The notes: generated from the sequence alone by a model not told the origin. A stretch of 39,615 nt of DNA from Altererythrobacter sp. (GCA_029265155.1 JAJUJV010000007.1:1-39615); one strand, 5' to 3'. Positions 1 to 9,294 are shown, counted from the first letter of the stretch. Translations and numbers: made by a program.

Positions 1-1
1 G

Positions 2-346
2 CATCCGGATTACCGACCTGACGGCATCGACATCCGCCCGGCGCTATCCGGAGGCCGCTTGCCGGAGCGCACGCTGTTCTGGCGCTTTCACAACAAGGAC
101 CAGAAGGCCGCGCGCCGCGGCGCCTACAAGTACCTGTCGATGGGCGGCAACGAGTTCCTGTTCAACGTGGTCGAGGACCCTTTGGAGCGGGGCAACCTGA
201 AGAACCGCCTGCCGGACACGTTTGCCGAGCTCAAAGCCGCGTTCGACGCCTGGAACGCCGGGATGCTGCAAGCGCCCGACGTTTCCAGCTTCGGATGGAC
301 CCCGCAGATCCTGGCCGACCGTTACGGCCAGCCGCCCGCACCCTAA
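2..346 (+). CDS. Sulfatase family protein, C-terminal fragment (5' end outside window)
   Basis: The frame is open from the first bases, so the gene begins before the window; only about 114 residues are visible. The text reads like the end of an arylsulfatase-type sulfatase: a DGIDIRPALSG stretch, then RTLFWRF, then a WKYL-like RRGAYKYL segment, then LFNVVEDPLERGNL, which matches the family's usual C-terminal 'LFNL..DP.E..NL' pattern. The catalytic Cys/Ser motif (C/S-x-P-x-R) would lie upstream and cannot be checked. The family hydrolyses sulfate esters and is often secreted. The stop TAA overlaps the stop of the convergent MFS transporter gene. Family assignment is fairly sure; the substrate is unknown. 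Confidence 0.8.
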   Translation, partial: HPDYRPDGIDIRPALSGGRLPERTLFWRFHNKDQKAARRGAYKYLSMGGNEFLFNVVEDPLERGNLKNRLPDTFAELKAAFDAWNAGMLQAPDVSSFGWTPQILADRYGQPPAP

Positions 347-1707
347 GCGGGAAGCGGTTCTGCCACCGGCTCGCGCGGCGGGCGCTCGACCATGCCGAGA
401 AGCAGGATCAGCAGCGCGATGAGGACGGCAGGCACGGCGATGAACAGCATGATCGTCTGCAACGGGAAAACGGCGTTCAAAGCGAAACCGCCCGCGAACG
501 GGAAGGCAATGCCGCCGATGCGGCCCGATCCCCCGGCCCAGCCGATCCCGCTGCTGCGCATTTCGGGGGGATAGCCGAGCGTCGCGAGCGTGTTGATTCC
601 GGTCTGCCCGCCGACCTGGAAGTAGTTCCACACGATCAGCCCGACGACGAAGATCGCGGTGCCGGCAGGCAGCCAACCGAGCGCGGCAAGGGCGATTGCA
701 TCGCCAAAGAAGAACCCGGCGATCAGCGTGTAAGGGTTCACTCGATCCATCAGCCATCCGATCGACAAAGTGCCGAGCGCGCCGCCGAGGAAGCCGATGA
801 TCATGTACTTGGCGAACTCCTGGATCGGCACGCCGCCCAGTTCCTGGAAATAGGTGGGGAGCCAGTTGGCCAGCAACGCAATGTTGCCCATCGCCAGGAA
901 GCAGGCGCACCACAGGATCGCCGTCTTGAGCCGGTAGGGCGCCGAGAACATCGCCATCGGCCCGAATTTCTTCGACGACTTGGCCCTTTCGCCAAGGTGG
1001 AACGTCTCGCCCCCGACCAGCGGTACGGTCGGATCGATGCGGCGGATGACGTCGGCGATCCGCGGATCGTTGGGATTGCGCGTCACACGGAACGGCAGCG
1101 ATTCGGGGATCAGGAAGATCAGCGGCAGCGCCAGCAGTGGCAGCAAACCGCCCAGCCAGAAACCGATCTGCCAACCGTAAATGTCGAGCAACCACGCCGT
1201 CATTGCTCCGGTCGCCACGTTCGCGCACGAGAAGCAGACCAGAGCGATGGAAATGAAGGACGCGCGGCGGCGCTTCGGCGTCATCTCCGACAGCAGCGCA
1301 AGGCCAATCGGCAGCATGGCCGAGAAGAAGATCCCCGAGATGCCGCGCAGCCAGGCCATCATCACGACCGAAGTCGAGTAAGCGGCCCAGAACGACAGCA
1401 CGCCGAACACTAGCAGGCACATCGCCAACACGGGGCGGCGGCCGATGCGATCGGCCAGCGGCGGCATAAGGAAGGCCCCAATCGCCATTCCCACCTGCTG
1501 AGCGGTGACAACGCCCGTCATACCCGCCGGCGAGACGCCCAGCCCATCCGCGATTGCGGGCAGCATCTTGCCGAAGAAGTACATGTCGAAGCCGTCGATG
1601 AACAGCGCGACCGATACCACCGCGAGCGTAGTTATCTCGCGCCAGCCGATCGGACGCTCGTCAATGAAGGCGGCAACGTCGAACTGCGCTGCGGGTGCAC
1701 TGGCCAT
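343..1707 (-). CDS. MFS transporter, aromatic acid:H+ symporter-like
   Basis: A 454-residue protein with about 12 hydrophobic segments, the usual size of a major facilitator. The DGFD motif in the first helix (residues 38-41) followed by a GKMLPAI segment is typical of the aromatic acid:H+ symporter (AAHS) family. The loop 2-3 signature LADRIGRR is at about 84-91. A hydrophilic loop at about 215-250 separates the two six-helix halves. It should import a small organic acid through the inner membrane; the actual substrate cannot be read. ATG is preceded by a strong GGGAGAGGA ribosome site that lies inside an inverted repeat (1715-1749). It sits downstream of the protease gene on the same strand and meets the sulfatase gene tail to tail with overlapping stops. 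Confidence 0.88.
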   Translation of the reverse strand: MASAPAAQFDVAAFIDERPIGWREITTLAVVSVALFIDGFDMYFFGKMLPAIADGLGVSPAGMTGVVTAQQVGMAIGAFLMPPLADRIGRRPVLAMCLLVFGVLSFWAAYSTSVVMMAWLRGISGIFFSAMLPIGLALLSEMTPKRRRASFISIALVCFSCANVATGAMTAWLLDIYGWQIGFWLGGLLPLLALPLIFLIPESLPFRVTRNPNDPRIADVIRRIDPTVPLVGGETFHLGERAKSSKKFGPMAMFSAPYRLKTAILWCACFLAMGNIALLANWLPTYFQELGGVPIQEFAKYMIIGFLGGALGTLSIGWLMDRVNPYTLIAGFFFGDAIALAALGWLPAGTAIFVVGLIVWNYFQVGGQTGINTLATLGYPPEMRSSGIGWAGGSGRIGGIAFPFAGGFALNAVFPLQTIMLFIAVPAVLIALLILLLGMVERPPREPVAEPLPA

Positions 1708-1714
1708 TTCTGTC

Positions 1715-1749
1715 CTCTCCCGAAGGACTTCATCCTCTTGCCGGGAGAG
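1715..1749 (-). promoter_or_regulatory. Inverted repeat covering the ribosome binding site of the MFS gene
   Basis: CTCTCCCG (1715-1722) and CGGGAGAG (1742-1749) are perfect 8-base inverted copies separated by 19 bases. In the minus-strand transcript the downstream arm is the Shine-Dalgarno sequence of the MFS gene, so folding would hide it. A second palindrome, GGCGGCGCCGCC (1751-1762), lies directly upstream. There is no T tract, so a classical terminator is unlikely. A regulatory role is inference. Confidence 0.35.
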
Positions 1750-1770
1750 TGGCGGCGCCGCCGGCCTAGG

Positions 1771-2442
1771 TCAACGCACCTCGAGCGGCGCCTGCGGATT
1801 ATTCGGCACCAGGATCATCGTGTTGCCCTCTACCCGCCAAGACTGAAGGCGCGACAGCAGGTTCATGCCGATGACGTTAGTCGGACCGAGTCCCGGCGCG
1901 ATGATGGCATCGAGCCCCCGCGCGGCGACGTTGCCGAAGCGAAGCTCATCGATCGTGGTCAGGTCCGCTGCCACGGCGCCGTTCGCCGTCTGCATTCGCA
2001 CCGGCAGCCCTGCCTGACGCGGCTCGAGGCCGGCAGCCGCCGCCGTCTCGGTCGAAACCGCCGTCAGAGTAGCCCCGGTATCGACCAGGAAGTTGGCCGG
2101 ATGGCCGTTTATTTCTGCCCGGAGCCAGAAGTGACCGTCCCGCCCCAGTTCGACGCGGGTTTCGGCGCCTTCGACGACCTGCTGCGGCAGCCCGACTTGC
2201 GGAATGGCCAGTTCGAAGCGTGGGTCGAGCCGCGACATTTGCAGCACCACGACGACAAGAATGCCCATCAGTCCAAGCGTGCTGGTGAGGCGCAGCAGGC
2301 GTCCGAGCCAGTACACTCGGCGGATCAGCAGAGTACCAAGGATGCCGACAAGCATCGCCCCCACGGCCGCAAGCAGAAGCCCAGAGCGTGGAGCTTGCGA
2401 GATGCTGTGGGCGATCTGATCCCAGATGGGGGCGAAGTCCAT
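1771..2442 (-). CDS. Membrane-anchored retropepsin-like aspartic protease (clan AA)
   Basis: A 223-residue protein with two predicted membrane helices near the N terminus (about 20-40 and 54-69), then a soluble domain of about 130 residues. The domain contains FLVDTGATLTAVS with the catalytic D121-T-G-A, and a later GMNLLSRLQSW segment that matches the C-terminal part of the single-domain 'clan AA' proteases of Proteobacteria (TIGR02281-type). Such proteins must dimerise to form an active site, since each chain supplies one Asp. The catalytic domain is probably periplasmic, which is an inference from the helices. It lies 42 bases downstream of egtD on the same strand and 63 bases upstream of the MFS gene. 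Its substrate is unknown. Confidence 0.85.
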   Translation of the reverse strand: MDFAPIWDQIAHSISQAPRSGLLLAAVGAMLVGILGTLLIRRVYWLGRLLRLTSTLGLMGILVVVVLQMSRLDPRFELAIPQVGLPQQVVEGAETRVELGRDGHFWLRAEINGHPANFLVDTGATLTAVSTETAAAAGLEPRQAGLPVRMQTANGAVAADLTTIDELRFGNVAARGLDAIIAPGLGPTNVIGMNLLSRLQSWRVEGNTMILVPNNPQAPLEVR

Positions 2443-2484
2443 GGCGAATATATAGGCGAAGGCTGGTTGCTTTGCGATGAGTGG

Positions 2485-3468
2485 TTAGGGTGCTGCTCGC
2501 GGCCGAGTGGCCTGGGCCAAGATAAGCGAGAAGCGACCTTGGCTGTCGAGCCACCGCTCGAGCGGGGTCCAGCCTCCCGCGAGCAGCAGCATGAACTGGC
2601 TGCGGCGGTCGAACTTGTGGCTGTTTTCGGTGTGGATCGTCTCTCCTTCGGCCATGCTGAATCGGCAACCCGACACTTCGAACTCGATGGCCTCGGTCGC
2701 ATCGAGATGCATCTCGATGCGTGCCCAGGTATCGTTCCAGCGCGCGACGTGATGCAGCTTGTCGAGCGGGATCGTGCCGCCGAGCTCTCGATTGATCCGG
2801 CGCGCCAGGTTCAGGTTGAACTCTGCCGTCACCCCCTGGGCATCTTCGTAAGCGGCGTGGAGCACGGAAGGATCCTTGATCAGGTCCATTCCGATCAGGA
2901 ACTGCGCCTCGGGCCCTAGGGTTTTCCGCATTAAGCGCAGCAGATCGACGGCGGTCGGCGCGATCATGTTACCGATGGTCGATCCCGGGAAGAACCCGAG
3001 CTTCGGGAGGTGATCCACTTCGGCAGGAAGATGGACCCGCTTCATGAAGTCCGCTTCGACAGGATAGACCGGTAACCCGGGAAAATCGCTGGCCAGCGCC
3101 GCAGCGGAGGCCCGCAGGAAATCGCCGGAGATGTCGAGGGGGACGTAAGCAGCCGGCTCTATGCAGCGCAGCAGCAGCGGCGTCTTGAGTGACGAGCCGG
3201 AGCCGAATTCGATGATGGCGGCGCCTGGCGTGATCAGCCGGCGGAATGCGTCGCCATGGCGCTGAAGAATCTCGATCTCCGCCTGCGTCGGATAGTATTC
3301 GGGCAGACGGGTGATCGCTTCGAACAGCCGCGATCCTTCGTCATCGTAGAGCCAGCGCGCCGGCACCGCTTTCTGCTCCTGGGCAAGGCCAGCAAGCACG
3401 TCCTTACGAAAGGCGGGGTTCACGTGGACATCATCCACCTCGACGAGCGCTTTGCTCCTCCCCGTCAC
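2485..3468 (-). CDS. egtD: L-histidine N(alpha)-methyltransferase EgtD (ergothioneine biosynthesis)
   Basis: EgtD trimethylates histidine to hercynine with three S-adenosylmethionines, the first step of ergothioneine synthesis. Seen here: YDDEGSRLFEAIT and LPEYYPTQAE near residues 40-64, and the SAM-binding EFGSGSS at about 87-93, all typical of the DUF2260/EgtD family. I chose the GTG at 3468, whose first base is the last base of the egtB stop (TAGTG). This gives 327 residues, the usual EgtD length, and implies translational coupling. An in-frame ATG at 3570 would add 34 residues that overlap egtB and do not look like the family. The gene is second in the egtB-egtD pair. Confidence 0.93.
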   Translation of the reverse strand: MTGRSKALVEVDDVHVNPAFRKDVLAGLAQEQKAVPARWLYDDEGSRLFEAITRLPEYYPTQAEIEILQRHGDAFRRLITPGAAIIEFGSGSSLKTPLLLRCIEPAAYVPLDISGDFLRASAAALASDFPGLPVYPVEADFMKRVHLPAEVDHLPKLGFFPGSTIGNMIAPTAVDLLRLMRKTLGPEAQFLIGMDLIKDPSVLHAAYEDAQGVTAEFNLNLARRINRELGGTIPLDKLHHVARWNDTWARIEMHLDATEAIEFEVSGCRFSMAEGETIHTENSHKFDRRSQFMLLLAGGWTPLERWLDSQGRFSLILAQATRPRAAP

Positions 3469-4706
3469 TACAGATCTTTCGCCAAGCGTAGCCCGGTGAA
3501 TTGCCAGCGCTGGTGAGGATAGAAGAAGTTGCGGTAGCTGGGGCGAGAGTGCCCGCGCGGGGTGGCGCAACTGGCGCCTTTAAGCACCCATTGGCCGGCC
3601 ATGAACTTGCCGTTGTACTCGCCTACGGCGCCGGCAGCAGGTCTGAAACGCGGATATGGCAGGTAAGCCGATCCGGTGAACTGCCAGCAGTCGCCAAACA
3701 AGCTCAAGCCGCCGCGTGGAGCCGGCGGGCGGGCGCCATCGAGCTGGTTGCCTTCGTCGGAGTTATCGGACTGCGCAATGGTCTCCCACTCGAACTCGGT
3801 GGGCAAACGCACGCCAGCCCAGCGTGCGAAAGCATCCGCCTCGTAATAGGAGATATGGTGGACCGGAGCGTCCGTATCGCGCTGCTGCCAGCCGGCGTGG
3901 GTGAACTGCTCTCCGTCGCGCCAATAAAGCGGCGCCTCGATCGCCTCCCGCCTTACCCAGTCCCATCCGTCGGACAGCCACAGGGAAGCCGTACGATAGC
4001 CACCATCGGCCATGAACTGTTCCCAGTCGCCGTTGGTAACCAGCTTGGGAGCCAAGGCGAACGGCTCCAGCAGCACGCGGTGGGCGGGCCCTTCGTTGTC
4101 GAAGGCGAAGTCCTCGCCCTGATGGCCTATCAGGGAAATGCCGCCGGGGTGGCTGTGCCATTCGGCCGGGCCATGCTGCGGTACCGGCTCCTGCGATATC
4201 GGCCCGTCCCACATGGCTGGGCCAAGCGGGTTCTGGAACAGCGCGTGCTTGATATCGGTCAGCAGCAGCTCCTGGTGCTGCTGCTCGTGCGCGATGCCCA
4301 GCTCGATTAGGAATGCGTTTGCAGAATTATCGAGCAGCCGATCCATGGCCTCGTCTACAACTGCTCGCCAAGCCAGGATCTCGGCCAGTGTCGGACGGGA
4401 CAGCATGCCGCGCCCAAACCGGGCAAGGCGATCGCCTTCGGCTTCGTAGTACGAGTTGAACAGGAACGACCAGCCTGGATCGGACAGTTGGTATCCCGGA
4501 AGCCGGTCGCGCAGCAGGAAGGTCTCGAAGAACCAGGTGGTGTGCGCCAGGTGCCATTTTGCCGGGGAAGCGTCGGGCATCGACTGGACAGTCGTGTCGG
4601 CTTCCGAAAGCGGCGCCACCAGAGCTTCGCTGAGCTGACGGGTCGCAGCGTAACGCTCGGCCAGCGAAGGCGCAGCCGGACAGCTCAGGCGCTCGGTTTG
4701 GGGCAC
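3468..4706 (-). CDS. egtB: Ergothioneine biosynthesis sulfoxide synthase EgtB
   Basis: EgtB is a non-haem iron enzyme that joins hercynine to cysteine or gamma-glutamylcysteine, making the C-S bond and sulfoxide. The 412-residue protein has an N-terminal DinB-like domain with the iron ligands H52 (in KWHLAH) and H140/H144 (HEQQHQE), then an FGE-sulfatase domain with RLPTEFEWE and the family's C-terminal RWQFTGLRLA. The start is GTG, supported by a GGGAGG ribosome site five to six bases upstream. No egtC or egtE is nearby, which weakly suggests the cysteine-using type, but the donor cannot be decided from this reading. It lies 74 bases downstream of the DAHP synthase gene on the same strand. 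Confidence 0.94.
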   Translation of the reverse strand: MPQTERLSCPAAPSLAERYAATRQLSEALVAPLSEADTTVQSMPDASPAKWHLAHTTWFFETFLLRDRLPGYQLSDPGWSFLFNSYYEAEGDRLARFGRGMLSRPTLAEILAWRAVVDEAMDRLLDNSANAFLIELGIAHEQQHQELLLTDIKHALFQNPLGPAMWDGPISQEPVPQHGPAEWHSHPGGISLIGHQGEDFAFDNEGPAHRVLLEPFALAPKLVTNGDWEQFMADGGYRTASLWLSDGWDWVRREAIEAPLYWRDGEQFTHAGWQQRDTDAPVHHISYYEADAFARWAGVRLPTEFEWETIAQSDNSDEGNQLDGARPPAPRGGLSLFGDCWQFTGSAYLPYPRFRPAAGAVGEYNGKFMAGQWVLKGASCATPRGHSRPSYRNFFYPHQRWQFTGLRLAKDL

Positions 4707-4780
4707 GCAGACCTCCCTCGGCCGCCATACCCGGAAGGGCAGCCTTTAGAGGAAAGTCGATTCCCGGTGAGACGTTCCGG

Positions 4781-6154
4781 CTATGCGGCCTGCTTCTGGC
4801 GTTCTGTCATCTCGAGATTGAGCATCTCGGCGAGGAGGAACGCCAGTTCCAGCGACTGCGCCGCGTTGAGGCGCGGATCGCAGTGTGTGTGGTAACGGTC
4901 GGCCAGTCCTTCGTCGGTGATCGCCACAGCTCCGCCGGTGCACTCGGTCACATCCTGCCCGGTCATTTCGACATGGATACCGCCGGCGTGGGTTCCTTCG
5001 GCGCGGTGTACGGCGAAGAAGCCCTTCACTTCCGAAAGGATGCGGTCGAATGGACGAGTCTTATAGCCGCTTTCCGACTTGATCACGTTGCCGTGCATCG
5101 GATCGCAGCTCCACACCACCGGATGGCCTTCGCGCTGCACAGCGCGGACCAGGCGCGGCAGCCCGGCTTCCACCTTGTCGTGGCCGAAGCGGCTGATCAG
5201 AGTGACGCGGCCCGGTTCGCGCGCCGGGTTGAGCGTATCAAGCAACTGGATCAGCGCATCGGGCTCGAGGCTCGGGCCACACTTCATGCCGATTGGATTG
5301 CCGACACCGCGTAGAAACTCGACATGCGCGCTGCCGGCGAAGCGGGTGCGGTCGCCGATCCATAGCATATGCGCACTGGTGTCGTACCATTGCCCGGTAA
5401 GCGAATCCTGGCGCGTCAGCGCCTGTTCGTAAGGCAGCAGGAGCGCTTCGTGACTGGTATAGAAGTCGGTGCTCTTGAGCTGCGGAACGCTCTCGGGATC
5501 GACCCCGCATGCCTCCATGAAGTCCAGCGCTTCGCCGATCCGGTCGGCCACGTCCTTAAACCGCTCGGCCCAGGGGCTGCGGCCCATGAAATCGAGCGTC
5601 CACTGGTGGACCTGGCGCAGGTTGGCGTAGCCGCCACCCGCAAAGGCACGCAGCAGGTTCAACGTGGCGGCCGCCTGACTGTAGGCGCGGATCATCCGCA
5701 TCGGATCATTGCGCCGGCCATCCGGGGTGAACTCGATGCTGTTGACGTTGTCGCCGAGATAGCTCGGCAGCGTCATGTCGCCGATGGTTTCGGTGGGCGA
5801 ACTGCGCGGTTTGGCGAACTGCCCCGCCATGCGCCCGACCTTGACGACCGGTAGCTTGCTGGCGAACGTCAGCACCACTGCCATCTGCAGCAGGACACGG
5901 AACGTGTCGCGGATGTTATTGGGATGGAACTCGGCGAAGCTCTCGGCACAGTCCCCGCCCTGCAGAAGGAACGCCCTACCTTCGACCACGTCGGCCAGCC
6001 GCGCCTTCAGCGCCCGCGCTTCGCCGGCAAAGACCAGCGGCGGGAAGTTCGCCATCGTTGCCTCGGCCTCGGCCAGCCCCTGCGCGTCTTCGTACACGGG
6101 CAGGTGCTTTGCCTCGTGCCGCTTCCAACTATCAGGGGTCCAGGTCTTGCTCAC
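4781..6154 (-). CDS. Class II 3-deoxy-7-phosphoheptulonate (DAHP) synthase
   Basis: It condenses phosphoenolpyruvate with erythrose 4-phosphate, the entry to the shikimate pathway. Family signatures are plain: WTPDSW at the start, [61 protein letters not shown], and [15 protein letters not shown] followed by CDPRLNA near the end. These are metal and phosphate ligands of the plant/type II enzymes, not the AroF/G/H type I family. I prefer the GTG at 6154 ([10 protein letters not shown]..., 457 residues), which fits the family N terminus; a TTG at 6205 would add 17 unlikely residues. No allosteric extra domain is seen. It stands alone between an M16 peptidase and egtB. Confidence 0.93.
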   Translation of the reverse strand: MSKTWTPDSWKRHEAKHLPVYEDAQGLAEAEATMANFPPLVFAGEARALKARLADVVEGRAFLLQGGDCAESFAEFHPNNIRDTFRVLLQMAVVLTFASKLPVVKVGRMAGQFAKPRSSPTETIGDMTLPSYLGDNVNSIEFTPDGRRNDPMRMIRAYSQAAATLNLLRAFAGGGYANLRQVHQWTLDFMGRSPWAERFKDVADRIGEALDFMEACGVDPESVPQLKSTDFYTSHEALLLPYEQALTRQDSLTGQWYDTSAHMLWIGDRTRFAGSAHVEFLRGVGNPIGMKCGPSLEPDALIQLLDTLNPAREPGRVTLISRFGHDKVEAGLPRLVRAVQREGHPVVWSCDPMHGNVIKSESGYKTRPFDRILSEVKGFFAVHRAEGTHAGGIHVEMTGQDVTECTGGAVAITDEGLADRYHTHCDPRLNAAQSLELAFLLAEMLNLEMTERQKQAA

Positions 6155-6253
6155 TTCGAAGAATCCACTGCTTAAGGTAAGCCCTCGCCCGTACTCCCCG
6201 GACAAGGGCTGTGCAAATGTTACATCGGTTATCGTTTTGCGGCGCAGGTTGCG

Positions 6254-9184
6254 TCAGTCGCGCCCGGCCATCAAAGTCTCAGGTAAGATCGAGACTCTGA
6301 ATCCGCCATGCCCGCCGAGATAGCGAGCGGCCAGCGCTCTCATCTCCTCCGGTGTCACTTGCGTGTAGTCGCGCATGAACGTGGGCGTCCAGGCCAAGCG
6401 GTTCTGATCGAACGACGTGCCGCTGAGCTCATTGACCCAGAACAGGTGGCTGTTCTGCACCCGGTTGAGCAGCTGGCGCATCGGCTCGGTGACCCGGGCC
6501 AACTCGTCCGCCGACGGTCCGTTGGTCGCCAGATCGGCGGCGATCTCCTCGGCCGCAGCGAAGAAGCCGGCCACCTGGTCGGGAGGCAGTTGCGCCATCG
6601 CCGTGATGTTGCCGCCGGTCGCGACGTCGAGCGGCCAGTCCGACCGAACGTAGGGGGAATAGCTGGCGCCGGCACGCTCACGCAGCGCATCCATCAGTCG
6701 GTTCGAGAACAACTGTGCCAGCAGTTCCAGCTTGCGGCTCTGCGGCAGGCCCAACGAACCGCCGCCGGTCGGCCAGGCTATCGCTGCTGCGGCCTGGTCC
6801 CGCTCACCGCGGTGAGTAAGGACGAACGGCTCATCGTTGGCCTCCGGGAACGGCGCAGGCGAAGCGGCAAGCATGATCGGCGAGACATCGCGCGGACGCA
6901 GGGCGCCGAACGTGCGCGACAGCGCTGTGACGGTGGCCTCGCGGTCAATATCGCCGAACACCAGGACCTCGATCGGCCCCTGCGCCAGCAAACGCGACCA
7001 GACCTTCTGGAACTCTTCGACCGTGGCGGCTTGGAGGGCTTCGGGGGTGGGCGTGGCAAACCGCGGATCGCGGCCGTGCAGCAACCACTCGAGATCGCGC
7101 TGCAGCACCGATTCCGGCTTGGTGCCGTAACTTTCGTACGCGAGGAGCGCCGATGCCTTGGCGCGTTCGAACGGGGCCGCATCCCAACGCGGCATCGCCA
7201 GCTTCGCGGCGAACAGGTAAAGCTGATCCGCCACGTCTTCGGCCCGGGTCAGGCCTTCGAACACGAAGGTGCCTTCCTCGATGTTGAAGTTGAAGCCGAA
7301 CTTCCGGCCGGTGGCGATCTGGTCGAGCTCATTCAGCCCCAAGTTGCCGAGGCCCGAGGCGACGAGCGCCGCCCTGCCCAGCTGTGCGTAGACCGCTTCG
7401 TCGCGGTCGAAGCCTTGCAAGCCGCTGCCGAACCTCACCCGCACCGTTACCCGGCCAGGCTCATGGGTTGTAGGTAGGAGCAGAGCGCGGACGCCGTTGG
7501 CGTACGTCAGCTTCTCCACGTCGTTGCTGACGAAGAGACCGAGCGGCTCACGCACGACGGGATCGTTGGGTGGCCCGATCGGCGGCAGGTCGGCGAAGTC
7601 GATTGGCTCCGAAGCCAGGCGCGCATTGGCTGACGCTTCGACCGGTTCGAGGAGAGCGGTGCGCAGGGCCGCAGCATCGGCCTCGCCGGCTTCCGGCGTC
7701 AGATACAGCGCCCGGATCACGGCGCCTTCGAACAACGCCTGGGTGCGCTGGTGCAGGACCTCGGGCGTAAAGCGCTCCCGCATCCCGCGCAGCAGTTCGA
7801 GGCTCACTTCCGGCGCGGCGATGGCTTCGCGAATGTCCACCGCCGTCACCAAGTCGTCCGCCAATTGGAAGCCGGCCAGGTTGCGGCGCTGGTCCACCTG
7901 ATTGGCGAAGACCACCTCGAACTCGGCTACCTCGCGGTCGATTTCCGCCTGGCTCGGTGGGGTGGCGATAGCATCGGCAATGACCGAGCGAACGTCGCGC
8001 AATGCAGCCTGCCAGTCGTTCCCGAGCGGCGTGACGGCGACGAAAGTGCCGTCGGTGGAGCGGCTCGGCTTGTCGCGCTCGACGGCTGCGAACAGGTAGC
8101 TTCCGCCTTCCCGTGCGGCGGCCTCGAGCCGGCGATTGATGATCGCCTCGGCCAGCGCATCGAGCAGCAGGCCGCGGTTGTACTCCAGGTTATCGGTCAC
8201 TTGCTGCCACGGCCGCAGCATCGCGTAACTGAGCGACCGCGCCTGGCCGGGCTCGACGATCACGCGGGTTTCGCCGACCGGATTGGCGGGGTCTGTACCC
8301 TCGGGCGCTTCCGGATCGCCGAAATCAGGAGCAGGTTCCGCCGGTCCGGGCACCTGCCAATCGGCAAAATACTTCTCGATCAGCGCCGCCATCTGCTCGG
8401 GCTCGGCATCGCCGACGGCCACTACCACGGCGTTTTCCGGACGGTACCAGCGACGATGGAAGGCCTGGACCGCTTCGGGCGTTGCGCCGCGCAGAGTCTC
8501 GACCGTGCCGATCGGGCTGCGCTCGGCAAGCCGCTGACCGGCGAAGAACACCTCGCGCGTGGCTTCGGCGGCGCGGAGTTGCACCCCATCGCGCTCGCGC
8601 CGCTCGGCCAGCACGATCGGGACTTCGGCCGCGAGATTGGCTTCGTTCAAGACTGGCTCGCGGATCATGCCCGAGATCAGCCGCAGGCTGTCTTCGAGCT
8701 TGGCATCGGTGACGTTCGGCAGGTCGAGCTTGTAAACGGTCTGCGTGGGACTGGTGATCGCGTTGGTATCATTGCCCAAGCTCGCACCCAGCCGCTGGAA
8801 ATGCGGTATCGCTTCCGAGACGCCCAAGTACTTCGACTCGCGGAACGTCAGATGCTCGACCAGGTGAGCAAAGCCTCGCTCCGCGTCGTTCTCGTGCAGC
8901 GACCCGGCATCGATCCGGACGCGGATCGCCACCTGGCCAGGAGGAGCCGAGTTATGCCGGACCGCGTAGCGGAGGCCATTCGGCATCTCGCCGAACAGCC
9001 ATTCTTGATCCACCGGTATGTCGGTGCCGCGATAGATCCAGGGATCGTCCGGCTGCGCGTAGCGCGGCGCGGGCAGAGCAGCAGGCGCGGTGGGACTCGA
9101 GCCCGCGACTTGCGCCACCAAAGGGATCGGCGCGAGCAGCAGGAGCGGAAGCAGAACGCGCGGCAGGCGCGACAGGAGAGTCAT
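6254..9184 (-). CDS. M16 family zinc metallopeptidase, secreted
   Basis: A protein of about 976 residues with a clear signal peptide (LLSRLPRVLLPLLLLAPIPLVAQ). The inverted zinc motif HLVEH at about residues 107-111 lies in GFAHLVEHLTFR, and a glutamate about 75 residues later (in AAEVPIVLAERRER) fits the third ligand. Two full M16 repeats are present, the second (from about 560) without a zinc motif, as is usual for pitrilysin-like periplasmic enzymes; the length matches the 'insulinase family' proteins of sphingomonads. I chose ATG at 9184; a TTG at 9196 and a GTG at 9187 are also in frame. It is divergent from nfu across about 110 bases. Its substrate is unknown; peptide degradation in the periplasm is the likely job. 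Confidence 0.93.
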   Translation of the reverse strand: MTLLSRLPRVLLPLLLLAPIPLVAQVAGSSPTAPAALPAPRYAQPDDPWIYRGTDIPVDQEWLFGEMPNGLRYAVRHNSAPPGQVAIRVRIDAGSLHENDAERGFAHLVEHLTFRESKYLGVSEAIPHFQRLGASLGNDTNAITSPTQTVYKLDLPNVTDAKLEDSLRLISGMIREPVLNEANLAAEVPIVLAERRERDGVQLRAAEATREVFFAGQRLAERSPIGTVETLRGATPEAVQAFHRRWYRPENAVVVAVGDAEPEQMAALIEKYFADWQVPGPAEPAPDFGDPEAPEGTDPANPVGETRVIVEPGQARSLSYAMLRPWQQVTDNLEYNRGLLLDALAEAIINRRLEAAAREGGSYLFAAVERDKPSRSTDGTFVAVTPLGNDWQAALRDVRSVIADAIATPPSQAEIDREVAEFEVVFANQVDQRRNLAGFQLADDLVTAVDIREAIAAPEVSLELLRGMRERFTPEVLHQRTQALFEGAVIRALYLTPEAGEADAAALRTALLEPVEASANARLASEPIDFADLPPIGPPNDPVVREPLGLFVSNDVEKLTYANGVRALLLPTTHEPGRVTVRVRFGSGLQGFDRDEAVYAQLGRAALVASGLGNLGLNELDQIATGRKFGFNFNIEEGTFVFEGLTRAEDVADQLYLFAAKLAMPRWDAAPFERAKASALLAYESYGTKPESVLQRDLEWLLHGRDPRFATPTPEALQAATVEEFQKVWSRLLAQGPIEVLVFGDIDREATVTALSRTFGALRPRDVSPIMLAASPAPFPEANDEPFVLTHRGERDQAAAAIAWPTGGGSLGLPQSRKLELLAQLFSNRLMDALRERAGASYSPYVRSDWPLDVATGGNITAMAQLPPDQVAGFFAAAEEIAADLATNGPSADELARVTEPMRQLLNRVQNSHLFWVNELSGTSFDQNRLAWTPTFMRDYTQVTPEEMRALAARYLGGHGGFRVSILPETLMAGRD

Positions 9185-9294
9185 CACAGTGCTCAATAGT
9201 CGCTCGACCGATGAAGGGACAGTGAATGTCGCGCTTCCAGCTTCACAAGGGACCGTTGCTTGCCCGGCGCCCCCGCGCTTCCTACATCGGAGCC

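Noticed and set aside
44..1420. A 458-codon open frame on the minus strand overlapping the transporter gene in another frame
   Set aside because: The other frame on the same strand encodes a complete MFS protein with motif A and a strong ribosome site; this one is Arg/Ala/Pro-rich shadow text.
3468..3570. Longer EgtD start at 3570
   Set aside because: It would overlap egtB by about 100 bases and add a tail that does not match the family; the GTG sharing a base with the egtB stop gives the normal length.
7751..9199. A 482-codon open frame on the plus strand
   Set aside because: Opposite the M16 peptidase, which has a signal peptide and the HLVEH zinc motif.
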